DNA of 64,000 bases from Thermodesulfobacteriota bacterium (GTDB taxonomy: Bacteria; Desulfobacterota_D; UBA1144; Nemesobacterales; UBA2774), in NCBI GenBank assembly GCA_040754335.1, contig JBFMCV010000001.1:656636-720635 (forward strand), written 5' to 3'. The position numbers and the translations under genes are program-made. Of the stretch, positions 35,110 to 43,926 are shown in pieces. The notes under the pieces were generated by a model. The model did not search any database. It was not told where the DNA came from and saw only the letters and a list, made by a program, of their open reading frames with translations. Each line of letters opens with the position of its first letter. The stretch's first letter is position 1.

Positions 35110-36102
35110 CTAGAATAGCGTCACTACGCCTAAGGCTGTGCCGAATACGCCGAGGGGCGCGAGGTCGTCGAGGGTGTCTATGCTCTTGTCCACCTTAAGC
35201 AGCGTGTCCTGGGCGTCCCTGTAGAGCTTGTCGTCGTTGACTAACTGACCGAGGGTGCCCTTGCCCGTGTTTATCTTCTCGAGTATCTGGTTGAGGTTCG
35301 TGGCCGCTCCGGTCGCCTCGTTATAGAGAGTGTCGTCGTTAAGGAGCTTGCCTATTGTGCCTTTCGGGTTATTGAGCTTCTCCGATATGTTGCCGAGACC
35401 CGAGAGCGCGACCTTCGCGTCGTTGTAGAGCGTCTCGTCCGTGAGCAGCTTACCGAGCGTGCCCTTCCCCGCCTTGAGACCTGAGGTGATGTCGTTCACG
35501 TTCGAGAAAACGCCCTTTGCCTCCGTGTAAAGCTCGTCGTCTTTGAGCAGCTTGCCGAACGTGCCCTCCCCTTTTTCCAATCCGGCGAGGACCGAGTTGA
35601 GGTTGTTCACTATGCTCGTCAGCTGCTCTTTATTCTCCCCGAGCACGTCGAAAGCGCCTAGGGCTGATTCGACAGAGCTTACGGCGGCGTCGACCTTTAC
35701 CAATATCTCGTTTATATCCGTAGGCTCCTTGCTGGGGAGGACCGAGCCCGGGGGAGCGATAGGGCTGCCGGGGCTTCCGAAGGTGAGGTTGATGTAGCTC
35801 GTCCCGAGCAGGCTCGTTAGCTTTATCGTAGCGAGGGAGTCGGTCTTTATGCCGCTGTCCTTCTTCACTATCATTTCGACCTCTATTTTCCTGTCGGCGA
35901 GCCTTATCTTGTGTATCTTCCCGACCTCGAAGCCTTCGAGCTTTACGGGATTACCTTCACGGAGCTCGTCGACCGACTCGAAATAGGTCTTGAGCTTGTA
36001 ATCCCTGCCGAAGAACGGTATGTCGCCCACGAAATCGAAGACGGCGAGCAGTATCAGGAGTCCCACAACGAAGAATATTCCGACTTTAACGTGCTTGTTC
36101 AC
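35110..36102 (-). CDS. mlaD: MlaD/MCE-family lipid-binding protein with C-terminal repeats
   Basis: Substrate-binding subunit of an MlaFED-type lipid transporter, 330 residues. One membrane helix (7-27), then the MCE domain with YFESVDELREGNPVKLEGFEVG and TSLLGTSYINLTFG. The C-terminal 170 residues hold four repeats of the type G-x-G-T-[FLI]-G-[KQ]-L-[LV]-x-D-[DE]-x-L-Y (EGTFGKLLKDDELY, KGTLGKLLTDETLY, KGTIGKLLNDDTLY, KGTLGQLVNDDKLY), probably helical and forming an extended stalk. ATG overlaps the mlaF stop by four bases. Confidence 0.92.
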   Translation of the reverse strand: MNKHVKVGIFFVVGLLILLAVFDFVGDIPFFGRDYKLKTYFESVDELREGNPVKLEGFEVGKIHKIRLADRKIEVEMIVKKDSGIKTDSLATIKLTSLLGTSYINLTFGSPGSPIAPPGSVLPSKEPTDINEILVKVDAAVSSVESALGAFDVLGENKEQLTSIVNNLNSVLAGLEKGEGTFGKLLKDDELYTEAKGVFSNVNDITSGLKAGKGTLGKLLTDETLYNDAKVALSGLGNISEKLNNPKGTIGKLLNDDTLYNEATGAATNLNQILEKINTGKGTLGQLVNDDKLYRDAQDTLLKVDKSIDTLDDLAPLGVFGTALGVVTLF

Positions 36103-36938
36103 CTGCCGTTACCTCCCCGCTCGAACTGCGGCGTTATGAATTCCTGGACTGCGTCGTCACTGCTGCGTCTTATCTCTTGAGGGGTGCCGAATTCTATTAT
36201 CCTGCCCTCGCTCAAAATAGCCAGCCTGTCGGCGACGTAGAAGGCGAGGTCTATGTCGTGCGTCACGACTATCTGGGTAATCTCTATCTTGTGCTTGAGG
36301 TCGAGAATGAGGTCGCCTATAGTGCGGGTCATCATCGGGTCGAGCCCCGAAGTGGGCTCGTCGAACAGTATCAGGTCCGGGTTCATGACCAGCGCGCGCG
36401 CCGTGGCGACCCTCCTCTTCATCCCGCCCGACAGCATCGACGGCATGATCTTCTCCTTCCCTTCGAGCCCCACTATTTCGAGCGCGCTCGACACCAGCTT
36501 GTGTATCTTCGCGTCGTCGAACACCTTGTGCTCCTTGAGGTATAACCCCACGTTATCCTCGACGGTGAGCGAGTTGAAAAGCGCCGAGCTCTGGAACACC
36601 ATCGACACCACGTGGTTCTTTTTGAATTCCGGGTCGTTTATGTCCTCTCCGCCTATGAGTATCCTGCCCGCGTCGGGCTTTTCGAGCCCTATCACGTGGC
36701 GGAGCAGCACGCTCTTGCCCGTGCCGCTCTTCCCGAGTATCACGACCGTTTCGCCGGGGGACACCTCGAGGTCTACCCCCCTCAGCACCTGGTTCGAGCC
36801 GAAGGACTTCCTTAGCCCCTTGATGGAGACCCCGACGCGCGCGGCCTTGAGATAATTGAGAAGCACGCCGCCCATGCCCCTGCCGTTCCCGGAAGCTTCC
36901 TCTCTCACTTTCTTTTCAGCGCTTTCCTGCATGTCCAT
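36099..36938 (-). CDS. mlaF: MlaF-type ABC transporter ATPase
   Basis: A 279-residue ATPase of the Mla (phospholipid) or Ttg2/MCE transporter class. Walker A is GKSGTGKS (69-76), signature LSGGMKRR, Walker B LILFDEPTSGLDP, and the switch histidine follows in VVTHDI. The first 34 residues (rich in Glu, Gly and Lys) precede the usual beginning VGVSIKGLRKSF, so either the start is later or there is a short extension. It lies four bases after mlaE and overlaps mlaD. Confidence 0.95.
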   Translation of the reverse strand: MDMQESAEKKVREEASGNGRGMGGVLLNYLKAARVGVSIKGLRKSFGSNQVLRGVDLEVSPGETVVILGKSGTGKSVLLRHVIGLEKPDAGRILIGGEDINDPEFKKNHVVSMVFQSSALFNSLTVEDNVGLYLKEHKVFDDAKIHKLVSSALEIVGLEGKEKIMPSMLSGGMKRRVATARALVMNPDLILFDEPTSGLDPMMTRTIGDLILDLKHKIEITQIVVTHDIDLAFYVADRLAILSEGRIIEFGTPQEIRRSSDDAVQEFITPQFERGGNGR

Positions 36939-36942
36939 TATT

Positions 36943-37710
36943 CTAATCCAAATCGAGGAATAACAAAATCCTCGTAGCGTAATAATCGAAGACGAGCACG
37001 AGCACGAACGACAGCACGACGGCCTTGGTCACCGAGGCCCCTATCTCCCTCGGCCCGCCCTTTGTCTTGAGCCCGACGTAGCAGCAGACTATGGATATTA
37101 TCACGCCGAAGAGCGCAGCCTTGATGAGGCCGTTGCAGAAGGCCGTGAAATCGACGAGGTCGGCGAGGTTCCTGTAGTAGACGCTGAACGAGAGGTGCAC
37201 CTCGGGGTTGATGTAGGAGACCACGGCGCCGCCGAACCACCCTATGACGTCCATGTATATGACGAGGACGGGGAGCGCGAGCACGGTAGCTATGAACCTC
37301 GGCATTACGAGGTACCTCACCGGGTTGATGTCCATGGTCTTGAGCGCGTCGATCTCCTCGTAAACGCTCATGGACGCGAGCTCTGCAGTCATCGCCGAGC
37401 CTACCCTCCCCGCGATCAGTATGGAGGCCATGACTGGGCCGAGCTCCTTCACGAGAGAGAGCCCGACGAGACCGCCCACGTTCTCCTCGACTCCGAACCC
37501 GGCGAGAGTCGGGCCCGCCTGGAGCGCCAGCACGCCTCCGGAAAAGAGGGCGATGAGCGCCCCCACCGGGAGCGTCTGGTACCCGATGACGAGGAGCTGG
37601 TCCGCTATCTTGTCCGTGTTCTTGAGCGCGGATTTGCACCAGTAGAGAGTCTCGACAAGCAGGCTTACGAGACCGCCCGTCACCTTCAAGAACGACATAA
37701 CACCGTTCAC
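36943..37710 (-). CDS. mlaE: MlaE-type ABC transporter permease
   Basis: A 255-residue inner-membrane permease of the MlaE/DUF140 family. It shows SLLVETLYWCK, IGYQTLPVGALIALFSGGVLALQ, FGVEENVGGLVGLSLVKELGPV, and AGRVGSAMTAELASMSVYEEIDAL, the conserved cytoplasmic loop. Five hydrophobic segments. The GTG at 37710 has GGAGGA nine bases upstream; an ATG four codons later is an alternative. It follows the 37716-39209 gene by five bases, so the two are translated from one message. Confidence 0.95.
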   Translation of the reverse strand: MNGVMSFLKVTGGLVSLLVETLYWCKSALKNTDKIADQLLVIGYQTLPVGALIALFSGGVLALQAGPTLAGFGVEENVGGLVGLSLVKELGPVMASILIAGRVGSAMTAELASMSVYEEIDALKTMDINPVRYLVMPRFIATVLALPVLVIYMDVIGWFGGAVVSYINPEVHLSFSVYYRNLADLVDFTAFCNGLIKAALFGVIISIVCCYVGLKTKGGPREIGASVTKAVVLSFVLVLVFDYYATRILLFLDLD

Positions 37711-37715
37711 TGCTT

Positions 37716-39209
37716 TTATCCTCCGCTTCCCTTGCCCGTTTCTTCCACGGACTTTTTCGTAGAAATAGTAACAGGAATAAATAGAATCCGCAGGGTCTTT
37801 TTTTCGGGCGTGGACTTCCAGCCGAGGAGCCCGCCCACGAGGTAGAACTTCGACGTCTCCTCGGACTTCTCGAACGATATGACGGGTATTATGGGCCTGA
37901 GCTCGAACTTCACTTTATCTTTCGTGCGCTCGGTCCTGATCGTGTTCCAGAGTATGGAGGACATCTGGTTGCCTTCCGCGTCCATGCGCCATACTGCCAA
38001 CTGCCAGAACGGCGACCAGTTCCTCTCTCTCGGCGGGTTGTCGGGGAGGAAGGTCTCGATGAGCGAGAAGAGGTGGAAAGTCGATACGCCATCGGGCGTC
38101 GTCCTGTAGCTGAAGAGGGGCCAGAAATGGACGGCCTTGCTCGATTTCCCGCGCCCGTTCGTCGGCGTCTCGGTTATATCTTTCAGAATGAAGAGCCCGA
38201 ACGTGCGCTTCGTCCTCACGTAGTCCTTGAATACGTATTTCTTGTACCCGATCGCGGGCCACATGACGAACCCCGCTTCGTAATCTTTCTCTTTCCTGAG
38301 CGAATAGAAAGGGAATATCCTGTTCGTATCCACGGTCCCTCTCGAGAACGTGACGAGCGGCCAGGGTATGTCCCACCTCCTCACGTCCGTGTTCGCGTCA
38401 TCTATCACGTTGACGAAGGGCCAGAGATAGGTCCTCTGCTTCCTGCCGGGGGCGTCCGTCCCGTAGTAAAATGGAAGAAGAGCAGTGGAGGTGAGCTTCT
38501 CTCCGTAGAAATCGCGCTCCCTGTGCATGTATATCGGCCAGAGAGCGAACTCGTCCTCGAAATCGCCCTCCTTCCCTCTCCAGCCGTATATCGGCCAGAA
38601 CCTCCCGCCCGAGACCCCGCCGCCCGAGTACGCCCCTATGAAGGGCCAGAGAAAGTTGTTGTTTGTAGCGCCGCCCTCCCTCGTCTGGAGGAAGAGAGGG
38701 AATAGGACGAAATTAACCTCGTCCTTTCCGAACTTGTGCCGCATCCTGCCGTAGAGAGGAAAGAGCGCGAAGTAGCTCTCGCGCGGGTCCTCGTCCTTCC
38801 GCCCGAAGACCAGGGGGAAGAGCATGTAGCTGTATTCCCTGAACCCGCTCGGGCGGAGATCGGAGCTGTAATAGAAAAGGTATTCGAGGAGCTGGAACTT
38901 GGTGTCCCCTTCGAAGGTGCGGTGGGTCATGAGGGGATAGAGGAAATCGAACGCAGTCCTGTCCTTCGCGTAATCTCGGTAGTTGTAGAAGACGGGGCGG
39001 AACCCGTACTCGACAGTATCCGGGGTCTTCTTGTAAGAGACGAAGGGGCCTAACGCGTCTATGGACTTAGTGCCCGACTGCTCGTCCCTGTCGATGTAGA
39101 GGAGCGGGCCCAGGTTGAGCACCTCCTCGGCCTCCGCCGTTAGGGGGGAGAGGAGGGTGAGGATGAGGACGATCGTGTTTACCAGAGCTCTATTCCCAGG
39201 CAGAGGCAT
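37716..39209 (-). CDS. Repetitive probable outer-membrane protein, first gene of the mla operon
   Basis: A 497-residue protein with a signal peptide (about 1-27, ending AEA). The mature chain is built from many short units with an aromatic core, such as FALFPLYGRMR, FVLFPLFLQTR, FWPIYGWRG, FALWPIYMHRER, LLPFYYG, YLWPFVNV, IFPFYSLRKE and VHFWPLFSYR, about 20-40 residues apart. This alternation suggests amphipathic beta-strands or hairpins, as in a barrel or beta-helix. It ends five bases before mlaE. Position suggests an outer-membrane partner of the transporter, but I recognise no named family. Confidence 0.8.
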   Translation of the reverse strand: MPLPGNRALVNTIVLILTLLSPLTAEAEEVLNLGPLLYIDRDEQSGTKSIDALGPFVSYKKTPDTVEYGFRPVFYNYRDYAKDRTAFDFLYPLMTHRTFEGDTKFQLLEYLFYYSSDLRPSGFREYSYMLFPLVFGRKDEDPRESYFALFPLYGRMRHKFGKDEVNFVLFPLFLQTREGGATNNNFLWPFIGAYSGGGVSGGRFWPIYGWRGKEGDFEDEFALWPIYMHRERDFYGEKLTSTALLPFYYGTDAPGRKQRTYLWPFVNVIDDANTDVRRWDIPWPLVTFSRGTVDTNRIFPFYSLRKEKDYEAGFVMWPAIGYKKYVFKDYVRTKRTFGLFILKDITETPTNGRGKSSKAVHFWPLFSYRTTPDGVSTFHLFSLIETFLPDNPPRERNWSPFWQLAVWRMDAEGNQMSSILWNTIRTERTKDKVKFELRPIIPVISFEKSEETSKFYLVGGLLGWKSTPEKKTLRILFIPVTISTKKSVEETGKGSGG

Positions 39210-39718
39210 TCACATAAATGTAACCCATCCCTATTTAATATCTATGAATCATTTTAGGTTTTGCGATAATTGGGGAAAGGCACACAATGTGTGGCGCAGA
39301 ACATGCCCTCGTATACGATTCGCCCCGACGTTGTTGGGGAAGATTTGTCATTTTTATTTTAAATCCCCCTGAATCCCCCTTTTCCAAAGGGGGGAATATT
39401 ATCCCCTCGCATTTAAGCCTTTAATTCCCTCCTTAGAAAAAGGAGGGTGAGGGAGGATTTATAAAAAGAAAAAGACGAGATTCCCGCTTCCGCGGGAATG
39501 ACAACCTTGTTTGTATCCTGCATCTCGTATCCTGCATCCCGCAGTTACACATACCTCCGCGGGACCCCTAACCGTTCGCCCCGAGGCGCATTATATTGTT
39601 TACATTCGGACCGCTTTCCGGGGTCTTGACAAGTTCGGTCAGCAGTATTACTGTTGCATATCGCACTGCATATTTGCGGCCTGATCGGCAGTCCGGCTGC
39701 AGAAGGGGGGTATTACAT
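39210..39718. repeat. Intergenic region with an R1 inverted pair
   Basis: A 509-base gap. A CACACAATGTGTG palindrome with a CGTATACGATT tail lies at about 39281-39325. An R1 inverted pair occupies 39358-39462. A TTCCCGC-TTCC-GCGGGAA hairpin lies at 39483-39500, followed by a duplicated CTGCATC. The stretch 39600-39700 should hold the promoter of the serine hydrolase. Confidence 0.6.
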
Positions 39719-40915
39719 ATGGATTACTACGTAATGAAGGCACATCCGGCACGAAATACAAAAGACATGAGACGCGGTCCCGGCAACCGGCGGGAGGCGC
39801 CAAGCCGACGCCTGGCCGCGCGCCTATGTGCAGCCGTGCTGGTCTTAGCAGCGGCGGCCGCACCGCTCGCGGGGTGCAACGACGACAAAACGCTCACGGA
39901 GACCATCAACAGGGCCTTGCGGGAGTCTTCCATCCCTGGGGTCATTGTCGGCGTGTGGCGCGAGGGGGAGCCGCCCTACGTGCGTGCGTTCGGCGTCCAG
40001 GATACCGCGACCGGCGAACCGATGTCGACAGACCTCTACATGCGCATCGGCAGCAACACCAAGGCGTTCGTGGTAACCAGCATCCTTATCCTGGCGGACC
40101 AGGACCAACTTGACCTCGGAGATCCGATCGGCCTCTACGTCGAGGGCGTGCCGAACGGCGACAAGATCACGCTCCGTCAGCTCGCGCAGATGCGAAGCGG
40201 CCTCTTCAGCTATTCCGACGTCACCATTCCGGACATATGGAAGGAGCCCTTCCGGGAATGGACGCCGCAAGAATTGCTCGAGATTTCATTCAGCCATCCG
40301 CCCTTGTTTCCGCCGGGCAGCGAGTTCGACTACTCCAACACCAACACCGTCCTGCTCGGCCTTGTGGTCGAGAAGGTTTCCGGCCAGACGCTCGCTTCCT
40401 TCATCGGGGAGAACATCCTGGAGCCGTTGGGATTGACCCGCACGGTTTTCCCGTCAGGAGCCGAGATACCGTCTCCGCATTCACAAGGCTACTTTAAATT
40501 GCCGGACGGAGAGTTCGTCGATGCAACTGACTGGAATCCGTCCTGGGGATGGGCTGCGGGCAACATGATCTCGACGCTCGACGACATGGGCGTGTGGGCG
40601 CGCGCCCTCGCAACAGGCAAGCTGATCTCGCCCGCCATGAAGAAGGAGCAGCACCGGTTCCTGCCGGCGCCCGAGGAAGGCGACGGCGCGCTTTACGGGC
40701 TTGCGCTCGAAAACCAGAACGGCTGGCTCGGCCACAACGGCAACATCCTGAGCTACTTGGTCTACCCCTACTATCTGCCGTCCGAGCGAATAACGCTTGT
40801 GGTGATGGCGAACACGGGCGATATCCTGGGCTCGTGGCGGATGATGCAGGAAATCACCCGGATCATAAGCCCCGATCACCCCTGGCCCGGCCTGCCGCTG
40901 CCGCCGAATGAGTAG
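39719..40915 (+). CDS. Serine hydrolase lipoprotein (class C beta-lactamase / DD-peptidase fold)
   Basis: A 398-residue protein with a Twin-Arg-rich N-terminus and lipobox PLAGC (Cys53). The penicillin-binding fold signatures are SNTK (112-115, nucleophile Ser and Lys), YSN (205-207) and GHNG near 337 in place of KTG. These suit D-aminopeptidase/DD-carboxypeptidase-like or esterase EstB-like enzymes; true beta-lactamase activity is not implied. AAGGGGGG lies before the ATG. Arginine is almost always CGN and isoleucine often ATC, unlike neighbours, suggesting recent transfer. Confidence 0.9.
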   Translation: MDYYVMKAHPARNTKDMRRGPGNRREAPSRRLAARLCAAVLVLAAAAAPLAGCNDDKTLTETINRALRESSIPGVIVGVWREGEPPYVRAFGVQDTATGEPMSTDLYMRIGSNTKAFVVTSILILADQDQLDLGDPIGLYVEGVPNGDKITLRQLAQMRSGLFSYSDVTIPDIWKEPFREWTPQELLEISFSHPPLFPPGSEFDYSNTNTVLLGLVVEKVSGQTLASFIGENILEPLGLTRTVFPSGAEIPSPHSQGYFKLPDGEFVDATDWNPSWGWAAGNMISTLDDMGVWARALATGKLISPAMKKEQHRFLPAPEEGDGALYGLALENQNGWLGHNGNILSYLVYPYYLPSERITLVVMANTGDILGSWRMMQEITRIISPDHPWPGLPLPPNE

Positions 40916-41359
40916 GCGGCCGGGAAGTTCCCGAGCCTGCGGCATCACCGCAGGTCCTGCGTTCTTCGACAGGCTCCAGGCTTCGTCAAGACTTCGCCGG
41001 GTCACCCGACGGCTCATAGCCTTTGGGCGACGTGCCGCAGGCAGGACGAACGGGATTTGTCGGATAGATGAATGAAAGGTGACACCCCCATCCATTCCTT
41101 CCCACCTTGGAGGGGGAAGGGATTAAAAGGAAAAGACGAGTTCCACGCTGCTTAGTCTTCTTTTGCTAAAGTGCTGGTGGAAGTGGATTATCTGCAATCA
41201 GCCTAGGGCGTCCGATTGCTCGCTAGTTCGCAATCGTTGCGGGAATGACAGTAAAAAGAGAGATTGCCGCGGTCACAAAAAGCGTTCCCTCGCAATGACA
41301 GGAAAGGGGGAGATTGTCTCGGGAACGACAATGCATCTTGAATCCTGTATCGTGTAAGG
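40916..41359. repeat. Intergenic repeats including an R3 element with an insert
   Basis: Between 40955 and 41056 the two halves of an R3 element (TTCTTCGACAGGCTC and CAGGACGAACGGG) are separated by a GC-rich palindromic insert of about 70 bases. An R1-like hairpin lies at 41082-41126 and R2 units at 41236-41330. No gene is visible. Confidence 0.55.
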
Positions 41360-42445
41360 TCACACGTATCTCCGCGGGACACGCTTGCCGGTGATCGACA
41401 GTATCTCGTAGGAGATCGTGTCCGCCCAGCGGGCGACGTCGTCGACCGAGACGAGCGAGTCGCCGAACAGCACCACCTCGTCGCCGACCGACGTACCCGG
41501 CACGTCCGTAACGTCTATCATTATCAAGTCCATGCACACCGTGCCGACGACGGGCGCGAGATTCCCCCTTACCGACACCATGGCGCGGTTGGAGAGACGC
41601 CTCATGTACCCGTCGGCGTAGCCTATCGGGAGGGTCGCTATGACCGAAGGGCGCTTCGTGACGAATGTGCCCCCGTAGCTCACGGGCGTGCCCGCGGGGA
41701 CCCTGCTCACCTGTATAACGACCGATTTAAGCCTCATCACGGGCTTTAACGGAAGACCGCCGCCGTCTGCGCCGTAAAGCATTATGCCCGGGCGGACGAG
41801 GTCCATGTGGGACTCCGGGAAGCGCTGTATGCCCGGGCTGTTGGCCGCATGCACGTAGCGGGGGCGGAAACCCCTCTCGCGTATCACGGCTACGAGCCTC
41901 GAGAACTCCCCGAGCTGCGAGCGGGTGCTTTCGGGGGATTCCGAGAACGCGGAGGCCAGGTGCGTGAGCGCCCCCTCCATGACGATGTGCCTCAACCCGG
42001 CGAGCTCCGTCAAGAATGCGTCCATGTCCTCGGGCCTTACGCCGAGCCTCGTCATCCCGGTGTCTATCTTCAGGTGATACGGGGACTTGCTGCGGGCCTT
42101 TGCAGATTCCATGTCGAGGGCCTTCGCTGAGTCGAGCGAAAAGAGGCAGGGCGTGAGCGAATGCTCGACAACTACAGACGCTTCGTCGGGCCTCATTCCG
42201 CCGAGGAGGACTATCGGTATCTCTATCCCGTAGTCGCGGAGCTCGACCGCCTCCTCGACCGTGGCGACGCCCAGCATCTCCGTGCCGGCTTCTTCCAATT
42301 TCCTTCCGACCTCGACCGCGCCGTGCCCGTAGGCGTCCGCCTTGACGACGGAGAGCACCCCCACCCCCTCCCCGAGGAGGCCTTTGATCACGTTGAAATT
42401 GTGGATTAGCGAGTCGAGATCGATCTCAGCCCAGGTAGGTCTCAT
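41360..42445 (-). CDS. alr: Alanine racemase
   Basis: PLP enzyme that makes D-alanine for peptidoglycan. The 361-residue length is normal. The PLP lysine K35 is in VVKADAYGHG; the second catalytic tyrosine is in PVSYGGTF; also visible are TGMTRLGV, LVRPGIMLYG and GTVCMDLIMIDVTD. No ribosome site is obvious before the ATG. It is transcribed alone and diverges from the small Tyr/His/Gly-rich lipoprotein gene. Confidence 0.97.
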   Translation of the reverse strand: MRPTWAEIDLDSLIHNFNVIKGLLGEGVGVLSVVKADAYGHGAVEVGRKLEEAGTEMLGVATVEEAVELRDYGIEIPIVLLGGMRPDEASVVVEHSLTPCLFSLDSAKALDMESAKARSKSPYHLKIDTGMTRLGVRPEDMDAFLTELAGLRHIVMEGALTHLASAFSESPESTRSQLGEFSRLVAVIRERGFRPRYVHAANSPGIQRFPESHMDLVRPGIMLYGADGGGLPLKPVMRLKSVVIQVSRVPAGTPVSYGGTFVTKRPSVIATLPIGYADGYMRRLSNRAMVSVRGNLAPVVGTVCMDLIMIDVTDVPGTSVGDEVVLFGDSLVSVDDVARWADTISYEILSITGKRVPRRYV

Positions 42446-42704
42446 GAATATATGTAATTATCCGAATATTGAGGATGGGGTCAATAAAAATGGCTAAACA
42501 TAATTGTCTGTTCCGGAAAACATTAGGAATATCCAAATTCCGTCCTAGATTAAGACACACGCGTAAAGCCATGCAGCCGATGGTCAAAAGAAAAAGAATT
42601 ATATAAACAGGTTCCACGATCCTTCTTATGGCAAGAAAGATGCAACAAATGTGCATGTGAATACATTTATAGATATACGAGGGGATGTTAGTTCGGAGAA
42701 TAAG

Positions 42705-43145
42705 ATGAGAACCAAGCGGATATTGATCGCGGCGGTAGTGACGGCGCTGACCGTTTTCGCGCTCGCCGGATGCTATGCGGGCCCGGCTTATTACCCGGGG
42801 ATGTACGATTCGTATTACGACGGCCCGTACGCTTACGGCGGAGCGTACTACCGGTACGGGTATCCGTTATATCCGGGATACGGGTTCGGCTATTACGGAT
42901 TTCCGCTGCCGGGGTTCAGCTTCTATTACAGAAATTATCACGGCGGGCATAACTACTGGCACGGATACAATTATTGGCACGGCGGTCATTACTATGGACA
43001 CGGACCCGGCTATTACCACAGACCGGGCTATCACCATACACCAGGGTATCATCACGGGCCCGGACGCCCCGGCGGGCCGGGATATCATGGTCCGGGCGGA
43101 GGGTATCACGGGGGCGGGTACCATGGCGGCGGCATGCACAGGTGA
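42705..43145 (+). CDS. Tyr/Gly/His-rich lipoprotein
   Basis: A 146-residue protein with lipobox FALAGC (Cys18). The mature chain is a run of short repeats rich in Tyr, Gly and His, for example GGHNYWHGYNYWHGGHYYGHG and GYHHTPGYHHGPG, and the tail is Gly/Pro/His. GGAGA precedes ATG 42705. No family is recognised; the His richness suggests metal binding, which is inference. The repeats look like slippage products at DNA level. It lies next to the hicA region but on the opposite strand. Confidence 0.75.
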   Translation: MRTKRILIAAVVTALTVFALAGCYAGPAYYPGMYDSYYDGPYAYGGAYYRYGYPLYPGYGFGYYGFPLPGFSFYYRNYHGGHNYWHGYNYWHGGHYYGHGPGYYHRPGYHHTPGYHHGPGRPGGPGYHGPGGGYHGGGYHGGGMHR

Positions 43146-43262
43146 ACGCATGCCGGAGGATGCCTAGTTGTAATTGCGAGCCGCAGGCGAAGCAATCTCA
43201 TGAATAAAGCGAGATCGCCACGGTCGCGTAATGCGCTCCCTCGCGAAGACAAAAAAAGAGGA

Positions 43263-43321
43263 ATCCGCCAATCCGCCAACCTTCCCGCATTATACCCCTG
43301 CTGAGGTTGGCGGATGGCGGA
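43263..43321 (+). repeat. R6 palindromic repeat, copy 1
   Basis: TCCGCCAATCCGCCAACC and GGTTGGCGGATGGCGGA form long arms around CCCGCATTATACCCCTGCTGA. A similar element lies at 44323-44383 in the same orientation, so the two flank the hicA to hicB-like segment. Confidence 0.7.
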
Positions 43322-43341
43322 AAGTTTGGGTTCTTGGCATA

Positions 43342-43584
43342 TCATTCCCAAAAATCGTCAGGATCTATGTTTAACACGCGTAATAACGCCTTTATAATCG
43401 GCATCTTAATCTCGTCCCCTTCACCATGAGGAGCTACGGGATATTGCGGCCCCTGATTTCCTCCGGGCACATTCGGGCGTATCAATATTAGATGGCTGCC
43501 CTTACCGCGGCGTCTCTCTTCAACACCATATTTCTTCAAACGCTTTCTTAACTCTCTATAGGTGAGGGGTCTCGGATTACCCAT
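43342..43584 (-). CDS. hicA: HicA-family toxin (mRNA interferase)
   Basis: An 80-residue protein with RELRKRLKKYGVEERRRGKGSH in front, where GKGSH supplies the catalytic histidine of the dsRBD-like HicA fold, then YPVAPHGEGDEIKMPIIKALLRVL. AGGAAG lies eight bases upstream of the ATG. HicA normally pairs with an adjacent hicB; here the next same-strand gene (43927-44256) is HicB-like but 342 bases away. Confidence 0.88.
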   Translation of the reverse strand: MGNPRPLTYRELRKRLKKYGVEERRRGKGSHLILIRPNVPGGNQGPQYPVAPHGEGDEIKMPIIKALLRVLNIDPDDFWE

Positions 43585-43926
43585 AATCGCTTCCTAATTC
43601 ATACTATGCAACATTGAATAAACTAATTTTTGTCAATATCAAGTACACTTCTTTCCCCCATTACCAACAAAATTCTCAAAAAAAAGGGACGAAATAAACA
43701 AAACTCGGCTGGACGTACACCCGAGAAATGCTTATTCCGTCCCCTTATTTGTGATTAACCTTGGCTCGTTTCTCAACAGGCCAAGTAAGTTAACAATCCC
43801 GGATACAGATGCCTTTATCCCACACAAATTGGGATGTCCTCCACACATCCATCTCCGTATTACCTAAATTAAACTATTAGAAGATTAGTGTCAAGTCCGG
43901 TACATATGTGAGCAGCTATATTGAAA
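43585..43926. repeat. Intergenic gap between hicB-like and hicA with a short terminal inverted repeat element
   Basis: Between 43685 and 43742, GGGACGAAATAA and TTATTCCGTCCC form inverted ends (11 of 12 pairs) with a second CTCGG/CCGAG stem inside, resembling a miniature inverted repeat element. The rest is AT-rich and has no gene. This insert-like element separates the two toxin-antitoxin-type genes. Confidence 0.55.

Noticed and set aside
42426..42656. 76-residue frame on the minus strand ahead of the alanine racemase
   Set aside because: It overlaps the alr start in another frame, and has no ribosome site.
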